From the NCBI GenBank assembly GCA_018806915.1, contig JAGKQI010000046.1, positions 310,001 to 374,000 on the forward strand: 64,000 nucleotides of DNA. Direction: 5' to 3'. The translations under genes were made by a program, and so were the position numbers. The stretch's first letter is position 1. Each line of letters opens with the position of its first letter. Shown here one piece after another: positions 50,716 through 59,584 of the stretch. A model generated the notes under the pieces. It saw nothing but the letters and a program-made list of their open reading frames with translations, was not told where the DNA came from and ran no database searches. The stretch comes from Phytophthora colocasiae. Its lineage: Eukaryota; Oomycota; Peronosporomycetes; Peronosporales; Peronosporaceae.

Positions 50716-51678
50716 GTGTTCGTCCACAGCCGGGCTGTGAACGGGAAGACGGACATTGAGATGCACAAGGTGCATCTGCTAGAGCTTATGAGGAAACATA
50801 AGCTCTATGCGAACCTGAAGAAGTGTATCTTCGGGGCGAGCGAGATACCCGTGCTGGGGTGTCTCGTGGGGAAAGACGGCGTGCGCCCTGACCCAGAGAA
50901 GGTCAGAGTGATCAATGAATGGCCCACGCCATCCAATGTGAAGGAACTGAGGCAGTTCCTTGGGCTTGCCACGTACTTGTGCAAGTACGTGGACAACTAT
51001 GCGGGCAAGATTCGCCCGTTGTCACAGCTTCTTAAGAAAGAAGCTGAGTGGATTTGGACGACCGAGTGCGAGGATGCATTCGGTGCAGTCAAGCAGGGAT
51101 TGACTGAAGCGCCGATCTTGGCCGTGGCGGACCAAGATCGTCCATTCCACGTAGTGTGCGATGCATCCAACTTTGCAATCGGATGTGCATTGATGCAACA
51201 CGATCACGAAGGGCATGATCGTGTAGTCTACTATCAATCACGTCAGCTGAAGCCAGCTGAGCGTAATTATCCCGTACATGACAAGGAGCTCCTTGCCATA
51301 AAGTATGCACTCGCAAAGTTCCGAGTGTATCTACTTGGGAGTAGACCGTTCGTGGTCTACACAGACCACGCATCATTGCGGACGGCGATTAAGTCGCTAC
51401 ACATCTCGCAACGTATGGCGAGATGGCTGTCCTTCTTCGCGGAGTACAACTTCCGGGTGGAGTACAAACACGGAAGACTCAATGTAGTGGCCGACGCGTT
51501 ATCGCGTCGACATGACTATGCGGAGACGGTCGATGCGAACACAGTTGGCATCGTAGGGACAAGTGTGCCGTCGTCAACGTTGATTGACGACGTGATGAGC
51601 GCGTATGCAAGGGATGCAGACGCGAAGGGGCTGCTGGAGTTCCTCGCAGCACCCTCCGAAGAGCACGTCGGAAGCTAA
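50716..51678 (+). pseudogene. RT end and RNase H of element C
   Basis: Resumes directly after the broken YFDD box. It carries the RT thumb (CIFGASEIPVLGCLVGKDG, LRQFLGLATYLCKYV) and an RNase H with CDASNFAIGCAL, HDKELLAIKYAL, YTDHASLRT and VADALSRR, so the acidic residues are present. The frame ends at TAA 51676-51678; integrase follows in another frame. Confidence 0.85.
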
Positions 51679-51731
51679 CCCCTCATCTTCGGGCTCGTGT
51701 ACCCCGCTATCGTGTACACGAAGGCCTACTG

Positions 51732-53483
51732 TTGTACAGTGCAGTAGACGACAATGCGGATCGCATTGTCGTTCCGAATGATCATGACCTCCGGTTGAGG
51801 ATCATGTTCGAGTATGATGCCCCTACGGCAGGGCATCCGGGTCGTGAGAAGACATACACTCTTCTCACGCGTGATTTCTACTGGCACCACCAGTACAAGT
51901 GGATGCGCAAGTACGTACGTGCTTGCGAGGTTTGTCAACGCGTGAAGCCTGCGCAGTTCTCGCAGGCTCCTCTTCAATCACTACCGACTCCGTCGGAGTG
52001 TTGGCAGTCCATGTCCATGGACTTTGTCTTCGGTCTTCCGCCTGGCAGCAAGCGGAGGACGGGCATCGATGTCTTTGTGGACCGATTCAGCAAGATGGTT
52101 CATCTTGCTGCCGTCCCGGCTACTGTTACAGCCGCGCAGACTGCGCGACTGTTTGTTGACATGGCGTTCAAACACCATGGCATGCCGCTCGACATTGTGT
52201 CGGACCGTGATCCACGCTTCACAGCGCGGTTCTGGCAAGAAGTGTTTACACTTCTTGGCTCACAGTTATCAATGTCGACTGCGGATCATCCGCAGACGGA
52301 CGGACAGACCGAACGTGTCAACCGCGTACTGGGTGACACGTTGAAGAGCTACGCTCACTCGTTCCCGCACTGGAGCGAGTGCTTGCCGATGGCAGAGTTT
52401 GCCATCAACTACTCGGTGCATGCCTCGACAGGGCATACACCGTTCTACGTAAATGCCATAAGGCATCCACGATTGCCGAGCATGCTCGGCAGGGTAGCTT
52501 CCTCCTTAAGTGGGGGAGGATCTACGGTTGCGTCCGAACAACCGCAGAATACAACTGATAGCAGCACACTATCAGCTGCGGTGACGCGTGCGACGTCTCG
52601 TTCGAGCAGGAACGAGCGCGCGATGTCTGTGCCGGGCACAGACATGAGAGATGATAGCGAGCAGGCAGGGCCTGCTGCTGACAAGGGCGACAAGCTGAAA
52701 GGATTCGGCTCGGGTGCGCTAGACTTTGTCCAGCGAAGACAAGCCGTCATACGGTTTGTCCAGGATGCTATCGCAGCTTCTGTCGATCGACAGAAGCTGA
52801 ACGCTGATACTGTTGGTAGAGGCAACACAAATGAATTCGAAAAGGGTTCATTAGTTTTGTTAGCTACACAAAACCTACCTAGACATGCAGTGTCTGACTT
52901 TGGAGCAAGCTTGCTTGCTCCAAGATTCATTGGGCCGTTCAAAGTACTTGAACGGCATGGTAACGCGTACCGGCTGGACATACCGTCCAGCATGAGGCTC
53001 CACCCGACCTTCTACGTCGGGCGGTTGAAGCCGTACGTGCAGCACGGACTACCTAGGGTTGGTAGTCCGACTGAGGAGTGCGAGAGGCCTGGAAGGCCTT
53101 CTCGAGACCGTCGACACGGTCGACCAACCGGCTCACTCTCGTCCCAAGACCGGACGAGAGGTTCGAGGCAGTCTGAGCTGCCTCACAGACCTCAGCACGG
53201 AGGACACGAACCTCCTGCTTCAGAGCCGCTATCTCAGCGCTCTGTGTCTGCTCCAGCGCAGCAACTCGATCGTGCAGGGCACGATCGTCATGGTCATAGC
53301 GGTGACCATACGGAGGGAGTGTTCGCCCTCCGCCGCCGTTGCGCGACGCGCGTGGAGCGATCCGCTGGATTGTTGAGCGGATCGTGGCTCATAAGAGAAC
53401 GAACTCTCAAGGGGTTCGTTTTCGTATTCGTTGGAGATGATTTCCTCCCCATCGAGATACATGGGAGCCGCGGAACGTCCTGA
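51732..53483 (+). CDS. Integrase of element C
   Basis: Zinc domain H-...TAGHPGREKT...HHQYKWM...CEVCQ, then DDE core with MDFVFGLPPG, VSDRDPRF and DGQTERVNRVLG. C-terminal blocks LLAPRFIGPFKVLER and HPTFYVGRLKPYV end near 53040. The remaining 140 residues are Arg/Pro/His-rich and may be non-coding read-through, as the antisense ORF occupies the same bases. Between DDE and C-terminal domain is an insertion of about 80 Ser/Ala/Asp-rich residues. Confidence 0.85.
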   Translation: MYSAVDDNADRIVVPNDHDLRLRIMFEYDAPTAGHPGREKTYTLLTRDFYWHHQYKWMRKYVRACEVCQRVKPAQFSQAPLQSLPTPSECWQSMSMDFVFGLPPGSKRRTGIDVFVDRFSKMVHLAAVPATVTAAQTARLFVDMAFKHHGMPLDIVSDRDPRFTARFWQEVFTLLGSQLSMSTADHPQTDGQTERVNRVLGDTLKSYAHSFPHWSECLPMAEFAINYSVHASTGHTPFYVNAIRHPRLPSMLGRVASSLSGGGSTVASEQPQNTTDSSTLSAAVTRATSRSSRNERAMSVPGTDMRDDSEQAGPAADKGDKLKGFGSGALDFVQRRQAVIRFVQDAIAASVDRQKLNADTVGRGNTNEFEKGSLVLLATQNLPRHAVSDFGASLLAPRFIGPFKVLERHGNAYRLDIPSSMRLHPTFYVGRLKPYVQHGLPRVGSPTEECERPGRPSRDRRHGRPTGSLSSQDRTRGSRQSELPHRPQHGGHEPPASEPLSQRSVSAPAQQLDRAGHDRHGHSGDHTEGVFALRRRCATRVERSAGLLSGSWLIRERTLKGFVFVFVGDDFLPIEIHGSRGTS

Positions 53484-53654
53484 TGGAGGACGTTCCGGAA
53501 ATGGTGAGGGCGTACGAAGCCCACCATAACTTGCAGGGGTAAACCCTGCACGAGGAGTGCTGCGGTCAGCCACAGCACTCGGAGCTCCGCGTGGCTCGAG
53601 ACGACCACGAAGCTCCTTGATGTGATCGGGTACACGGACAACCGTGTACCCCAT
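53229..53654 (-). CDS. Possible antisense ORF at the 3' end of element C
   Basis: ATG at 53654 opens 141 codons on the strand opposite Pol: MGYTVVRVPDHIKELRGRL, then a Pro/Ser-rich part and an acidic block YLDGEEIISNEYENEPLE. It overlaps the doubtful tail of the integrase frame. Its position matches the antisense genes of B, D and E. Because hairpins make the two strands alike, an accidental frame is possible. Confidence 0.35.
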   Translation of the reverse strand: MGYTVVRVPDHIKELRGRLEPRGAPSAVADRSTPRAGFTPASYGGLRTPSPFPERPPSGRSAAPMYLDGEEIISNEYENEPLESSFSYEPRSAQQSSGSLHARRATAAEGEHSLRMVTAMTMTIVPCTIELLRWSRHRALR

Positions 53655-53690
53655 GTCACGCACCTCCCTTGTCACGGTCGGTACCTGTGG

Positions 53691-53830
53691 CTGTTAATGA
53701 GTACGGTCCTGAGTGGGTCTAGAAGTAGAGGAAAGAAGAGAAGTGTAAGTCCTTGAGTAAATGTAATTCACGTAGATTCTTGTTCTTGTTCTTCACTTGA
53801 CTAGGGAAATTCGTAACTAAATGATAAAAA
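53691..53830. other. Junction between elements C and D
   Basis: AT-rich, no gene. C's purine tract and 3' LTR are not found here, so C is truncated. Confidence 0.4.
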
Positions 53831-54001
53831 ATGAAAACGCCGTATGGTACCACGCCCTTGGGGGTGACACCTCACCTTTCGCACTCACCGGGCACCGTCG
53901 ACGTGCCATCCGTCCTTGCAGTCTCCACTCCACCAGGGACTCAGTCTCACTTGCCTTCAGCTCCCTCCTCTCTTGGACCTCCACGTCGCCCCCTAGCGCC
54001 A

Positions 54002-55240
54002 TCATTGCAGGAAGGCACCTCCTCGTAGATCCTGTACCACGGGAACGGTACTCTGACCTGATTCACCCAGTCGCCGTAGCTGCTTGGGTCTTTCTACTGA
54101 TCGACCGGGGTCCAACGTTGCTGGAACGGCACTCCCAATCCCGGATACGGGACATTCCCCCCGACTTGAAGTCCGCCGTCCTCGGAGGACGCCGCGTTGG
54201 ACCTCGTCAGCCAATCCTCTCAGTCGTTCCGCCATGCAAGCATCTGAATCCAAAGGGGCTCTGTCAAGCTCCTCGTCCGAAGAGGAGAAAACATCGACAT
54301 CTTCCTTCGCCGGTTTCTTCGTCCGAGTACGCTCGATGGGCTTCTTCAAACGCAAGATGCTATCTTCTTCGGCCTGGTAGCGTTCCGAAGCGTTCCTCTG
54401 CACGCTGTCCAAGGCGTCCTCGATGATTCCGCGAGGAGCGATTTTCCGAAGCCGGCCATCACGATCTCCAAGACGCCAACCGTGCGTGACTAGTCCGACC
54501 ACTCCTATGATCTTCGTCGCCTGAAGTCCTAATGACGCCCAGCCCCAATAATAACCCGCCGCGTTCAGAGCGACCAGTGCAATGGCAACTCCCACTGCTC
54601 CACACAGTACGAACTCTAAGATGTCGAACAACAGCATGGGGACGTGGATGATCAGGGACAACGTGAGGAGCGTGGCCCAACATAGACCCTGGACGCCCCC
54701 GTAGACACGCTTCCAGGCGTTGGTGCAACCTTCTCTCCACGCTACACAGTAGCGTTCCATCGAGGCACAAGTTTCGAGTATTAGGTCGGGGCCGTACTCG
54801 CCGAAGGTCACCTGGAACGCTAGCCACCAACTTCTGTGCATCCGTCCGTACCGCCCGTATTCCAAAGCGTTCTGGTCGAGCACTTGCACTGGAACCGCGA
54901 AGAAGGTGCTCCACAGCGCATAGCCATAGGCGAGTCCGTGCAGCTGCCGAAGCGAAGGGTTCCGTAGTACCTCCTGATAACGCGAGGTGTAGTCCAGCCA
55001 CATTCCACCGTTTAACCTCGTAACCCTCCAAACTTCGGTGCCAAAAGTCCATATTACATCTCGCAAAGGCGTCGTCACGATCCACGCGACAACCGTTCCG
55101 ACGTACACCGGTAAGAGTTCGGGTCGAGCGTATTCCGTCCACACGTAATGAGCCCACGCTTCCATGAGCGAAGGATGCCAACCTAGCCTTCCTTTAGCGA
55201 AAAGAGAAATGATCCCATATCGAGCAATAGACACCAGCAC
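54002..55240 (-). CDS. Polytopic membrane protein ORF in element D region, unknown
   Basis: Minus-strand frame of about 412 codons; the first residue given is a non-ATG position, and the frame is open about 15 codons further upstream. Hydrophobic segments: LPVYVGTVVAWIVTTPL, LAYGYALWSTFFAVPVQVL, and a long stretch LCWATLLTLSLIIHVPMLLFDILEF to VALNAAGYYWGWASLGL, so perhaps four to five membrane spans. A charged cytosolic-type tail follows (RTRTKKPAKEDVDVFSSSDEELD). The stop overlaps an ATGATG of a further 60-codon frame. It is in the same sense as D Pol and lies beyond D's antisense gene, so it may be an LTR-borne ORF, an env-position gene, or the first ORF of a second copy. Family not recognised. 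Confidence 0.45.
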   Translation of the reverse strand: MLVSIARYGIISLFAKGRLGWHPSLMEAWAHYVWTEYARPELLPVYVGTVVAWIVTTPLRDVIWTFGTEVWRVTRLNGGMWLDYTSRYQEVLRNPSLRQLHGLAYGYALWSTFFAVPVQVLDQNALEYGRYGRMHRSWWLAFQVTFGEYGPDLILETCASMERYCVAWREGCTNAWKRVYGGVQGLCWATLLTLSLIIHVPMLLFDILEFVLCGAVGVAIALVALNAAGYYWGWASLGLQATKIIGVVGLVTHGWRLGDRDGRLRKIAPRGIIEDALDSVQRNASERYQAEEDSILRLKKPIERTRTKKPAKEDVDVFSSSDEELDRAPLDSDACMAERLRGLADEVQRGVLRGRRTSSRGECPVSGIGSAVPATLDPGRSVERPKQLRRLGESGQSTVPVVQDLRGGAFLQ

Positions 55241-55470
55241 TTCCAGCGATCTGTCAATTTCAGCGACGGCAATCTGGTGTCATCAAGGGTACGCCGCTTG
55301 GAGGCAACATTCCAGTTGTCGGCAACTTCAATTAGCAGCCATAACGTAGTCCAACCCATCAGTACGGCGGGGTTTCCTTTTCCCCGAAATCGGATGTGCC
55401 TGGTCCCAGAGGGAACCGTCTCCAATTATCCCCATTCCGGAACTTTCTTCAAGACACGCAGTCCTCCAGC
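55241..55470. other. Non-coding gap in element D
   Basis: Contains a pyrimidine tract GTTTCCTTTTCCCC (55373-55386) that, read on the minus strand, could be D's polypurine tract, with a TGATGG LTR start at 55362. Tentative. Confidence 0.3.
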
Positions 55471-57385
55471 ATGGGCAAGTCCCGCCTCCAGGACGACGAG
55501 CACAAGCTGCTCAAGCGACTCGTGGCTCGGTAAGCCGAGGAAGACTCCGAAGAAGAAGACTCCGCCGTCGTCAGCGCCCAAGAAGCGTTCTGGACCGACA
55601 TGCGGGAGGTGCTAAGCGTTAACGAGGGCTCTGCAGGGCTCGACATCCTGGACGACATAGCAGAGGCGATAATTGACCGGAGTGGAGCGGCGACAGACGC
55701 TCTGGGCGGTCCCATTCTCATTCTTCCGAAGCCCACGCGTCAGAAGGCCAGCCGGCGTGCTGAAATCCACCCACGGTTCACTTCCAGCAGCCCCAAGAAC
55801 TCTTCGTCCTCCGAGTCTTCCCCTAAGAACGCTCCGGACTCCAAGATAACGCCGTCCAAGAAGCGAAAGGGACGGTCCTCCAGTGAACCTTCAACGCCGC
55901 AACCTTCGCCTCAGAAGACCCGTTACTTTACGGAAGCGTTGGCCGACTCGACGCCCCAGGAGATACGAGACGACTTGGAGGAATTGTATCGTCGAGTGGC
56001 CCACATTAACCGTTCCGCCTTTCAGTCAGCGTTCCCCTGGAAGGGTTCTCGTCTCTGGTACGACCCTGAGGAGTATCCGCAGGTGTACCTGGCACACTGG
56101 CGATGGTGGAATCGGGACCGTCACGTCTTCTTCGATTGGCAACTTCACGTTCCTCTCAAGACCCAGGCCGCCCAGACCCGTCGTCGTAAGCAGAAACTGG
56201 AAGCAACGGCGCGTCGCGTGACGTTCCTCTCCATTTGCATCAAGACGTGGGGCTTCTACAACTTCCTGGAGCTTATGGAGGACTGCGACGACCCTTCAAT
56301 TTTGATGTGGTGGGGGGGAGCAGCCAGGACGTAACCAGTTTCGAGGGCCAGGTTACCATGGTCCGGTCATTGAAAGTTTGACCTTCCTCCGCCGCCGCGA
56401 CGTTGGCGAGTACGACACCAAGATGAAGAACGCTTTGGTTCCGTTCAGCCTGAACGCGGGAGGGTTCTCAAGCGTTACCGAGATGTTGTTGTGGACCGAT
56501 GCTCTGGATCCTTATCACCGTCGCCCCGAAAGTCGCCTCGACGATCGAGCTCTTGCTCTCGTCCTAATCGACCTCCAGTCCGACCGTCAGCCACGCCCCG
56601 GATGGGCGAATAGCAACAAGGAGGGGGTGTGGGCGTTGCTCCGGAAGTGTACCCACATCGTAGCTTTGGCCAGGGTTCTCGTCAAGCAACTCCAAGACGG
56701 CACTTACCAGACGCCGGTTGTCAAGGCTTTCGATCCCAAGGAAGTCAAGTCTTCGTACGACCCGTTCGAGCACAAGGGTCGTCCGTCGGCGTACGGGTCC
56801 GGACGTGTCGACGCAAGCAAACGGGTGCCCACGTTTATTAAGGCCGCCAAGCCCAAGGCGGCTAAGACCAGGTCAAACGACCTCAGCGTGGTTCCCGATT
56901 CTTCGGCGGACACGGCGGTCACGCCTTCCAAGAGCTCCAAGCCCGCAGCATCCAAGCCTACGCTGGCTTCCTCATCGAAAACCGTTCCCGGGAACGCTTC
57001 CAGCTCTGAAGCGGAAGCACAACAGGTCAAGAACGACGCCAAGACCCAGGGCGCTTCGAAGGACGATCCCAACGCGAAGAGCGCTTCGGTCAGCGACTCC
57101 AAGCCGAAGCCGTCGTCGAGCAGCACGTCGTCAGCGGATTCATCTGGCACCTCCGCGACTTCACCCAGTTCGCCGCCCAAATCCAAGTCCAAGACCGAGA
57201 CGTCAGGCGGCAGCAAGAAACCGGCCTCCCCCCAATCCAGCGGAAGCCCTGAGTCTGAAGTCAGCGACGACGACGACAGCGATGCCAGCGACAACGAAGA
57301 TGAGGTGTCCCAGAGCGACCACGACCCCTACGCGGACTCGGAGGAGGAGAAGCCGCCCGCCAAGAAGCCCAAGGTCCGGGACTAG
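55471..57385 (+). pseudogene. Antisense accessory gene of element D
   Basis: ATG at 55471; opposite strand to D Pol. It has an in-frame TAA at 55531-55533 and a frame change in a run of seven G at about 56310-56317; otherwise it reads through to TAG near 57385, about 637 codons. Parts: an acidic start, an ordered middle of about 300 residues rich in Trp/Tyr/Arg (RLWYDPEEYPQVYLAHWRWW, FLSICIKTWGFYNFLELM, SLNAGGFSSVTEMLLWTDAL, LRKCTHIVALARVLVKQL), then a Ser/Lys/Pro tail with an acidic tract and a basic end (PPAKKPKVRD, a likely nuclear signal). No known family. Position and composition parallel the B antisense gene, though I see no sequence similarity. Confidence 0.6.
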
Positions 57386-57683
57386 TCGACTTCTCAGGAC
57401 CCTCTTCTTTTGGTTCGCCCTTTCATTCTTTCATATTCAGGAACGGTAGCTTAGCGTTCTCAACCTTAAGCGTAATAACCGTAAATTCCATATCCACTAA
57501 GCGTTCCATCCATACCGTTCCGTAACACATAATTTCCCAAAATATAAGCACGGTCCCCAACCGTGCACGTAGTAAATGTAAATCAAATCCAAAGTTCTTC
57601 ACCGACAACAACCGTTCCTTGCCTCTCCCTTCTCAAGTCTTGACCCCACTTACTTTTCACCAGGCAAGACTAGCCACGCTCCT
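57386..57683. other. Spacer between convergent D genes
   Basis: About 300 bp without a gene, separating the antisense gene and Pol. It carries several CGTTCC/AACGGT words. Confidence 0.45.
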
Positions 57684-59584
57684 TTAGAAGAGCATGCTAT
57701 CCTCATCAACAGCGACGTTAGCCTCTGCTAAGCGTGCACTGCGACGAAGTTCGGGGAGCCCTTTCTCCTTGCGCCGAGCGTTCTCGAACGCTTTGATAAG
57801 AACGTCGTAGTTCGGGAGAAGCGTTCCAGCAGGCCTCCACGCGACCTCGTAGGTGGCTAGTAGCACCAAGTATTGCGTGACGCCCTTCTCCTTCCTCCTA
57901 GCTAGGATATCCACTACCGGCGTGTCAGCTCCCGACCGAGCCGTCTCCTCACCCCCGATCACCAAGCGTTCCACATAACTCGTGGAGGGGAGGTCGTCTT
58001 CCTCGAGAGGGCCCTCGTCGTCGACACCCGGCTGGCTGACGATGCCATCAGGCACTTCCGTAGGGAACGGTCTGCTCCACCGTCCCTGGAAACGCTTTAA
58101 GCGATTCACATTGATACTCACCACGCGATTCGGGTGCGAAGGGATCGCAATCCGGTAGGTGTTCTCCCCCACGGTACTCACGACACGGTACGGACCGTGC
58201 CAAGAGAACGCTGATTTCTTGGTCGTCCGTTCCCCTCGTCGAGCCCGAAAATACTGGTACACCCACACCGGGTCCCCAACTTCAAACTTGGTCTCCACCC
58301 GGCCCGGTCTGAGGACATATCTGTCCTGGGCCTTCAGAAGCTGTCGCCCAACCATTCGTCGAGTGTCCCTCAGAGAGAGATAAAGACGCCGACGGTACGC
58401 GGCGACTTCGTTACTCTTCCACTTGTTATCCGTGTTCAGGAACGCTAAGTCCAGCGGGAGCACGGGGTCTCGGCCATAAAGGCTAAAGAACGGCGAGTCC
58501 TTCAGCGACTCATGATAGGAAGTCCGGTACGCAAACAGAACCCGAGGCAGATACAGATCCCAATCCGTCTGTTCTTCGTTCACAAACATTTTCAGCATTC
58601 CAATAAGCGTTCCATTGAAGCGTTCCACAAGTCCTTGGGTCTGCGGATGGTACGCTGCCCCGAACAACTTCTTAATACCAAGCGTCTCGTAGAAGGATCT
58701 CGCTAACACAGAGATAAAATTGGATCCTTGGTCGCTCAACAACCGTTCCGGGACTCCATGTCTCGAGATGACCTCGTTCACCATAGTTTCCACGAACGTT
58801 ACCGTGTCCAAAGCTCCGATAGCGAACGCTTCCACCCACCGAGTGAAATAGTCAGCGAACACGAGAATAAACTTGTTTCCACGAGGCGTGGTGACCAACG
58901 GACCAATAGCGTCCACCACCAGTAGAGAGAACGGTCCCGACAGTTCTTGGACCGGCATCCTCTGCATCAAACCGTTCTTCCAGGGACGGTACCCTTTTCC
59001 ACTTCCACACACCGTGCACTCCCTGACGTACTCAGCCACGTCACTCTTCCATCCGTGCCAGAACGCATGCTTCCTAACCTTGTCCAGCGTTTTCGTAACG
59101 CCTACGTGCGCCGCAAGCACGTCGGTATGACAGTGGTGTAGAACGGTAGAAATGAACGGTAACGGTATAACCGGAACTTTGATAGAGCTAGCAGGCCCGG
59201 CTCGAGCCTTGAGGTAGACTTTTCTCATCAGCACGCCGTTTTTCACCTCATAATTAGGCGCCATAAGAAGCGTTCGCGCCCTCAACTGCGGATCGAGGGC
59301 CAAGGCACCGTCCTTCAAATAGGCAATCATTGCCATGATCCAAGGGGTACGCTTCTGTTCCTCAATGAAGCGTTCCTGCTGAAGTCCAAACAAGTCCACT
59401 GGCGAAACCATCAGCTGTTCCTCGGGAGCGTTCGTGTGGGAGCGCCGAGGCGACCCCCCCCCCCCCCGACTTCAGTGGAACCATGTCTCTCTCTCGTGGC
59501 TTCCGAGTCTCTAGCAAGAAGCGTTCCCTCGACTAGAACCGTTCCGACTTCCGGAACCGTTCCCGGATCAGCGTTTCCAACTTC
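57684..59584 (-). pseudogene. Integrase and chromodomain of Gypsy element D
   Basis: Main frame 59411-57684. Zinc domain HHCHTDVLAAHVG...C-VCGSGKG, then DDE core VVDAIGPL, LLSDQGSNF and LVERFNGT. Integrase C-terminal blocks are GDPVWVYQYF, SWHGPYRV and VNRLKRF, followed by a chromodomain-like end (VVDILARRKEKGVTQYLVLL). Upstream the frame changes inside a run of fourteen C on the plus strand (59454-59467), where linker sequence continues to the B' insertion at 59585. RT and gag would lie beyond B', outside the window. Confidence 0.85.

Larger units (their letters stand above)
46743..53690 (+). mobile_element. Hairpin-saturated Ty3/Gypsy retrotransposon (element C)
   Basis: Inserted into element G at 46742. 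It has a 5' LTR starting TGTAACGGGGTTAC, then gag, protease, RT, RNase H, integrase and a possible short antisense ORF. No 3' LTR is seen; the element ends near 53690 where D-type sequence begins. Through LTR and coding parts, short inverted repeats of about 6-11 bp with loops of about 2-10 bases occur every few tens of bases. Frameshifts near 50050, at 50713 and near 51700 make it defective. Confidence 0.9.

Noticed and set aside
54002..55240. Retroviral-type envelope gene
   Set aside because: Several membrane spans, no signal peptide, cleavage site or single anchor; only the position is env-like.
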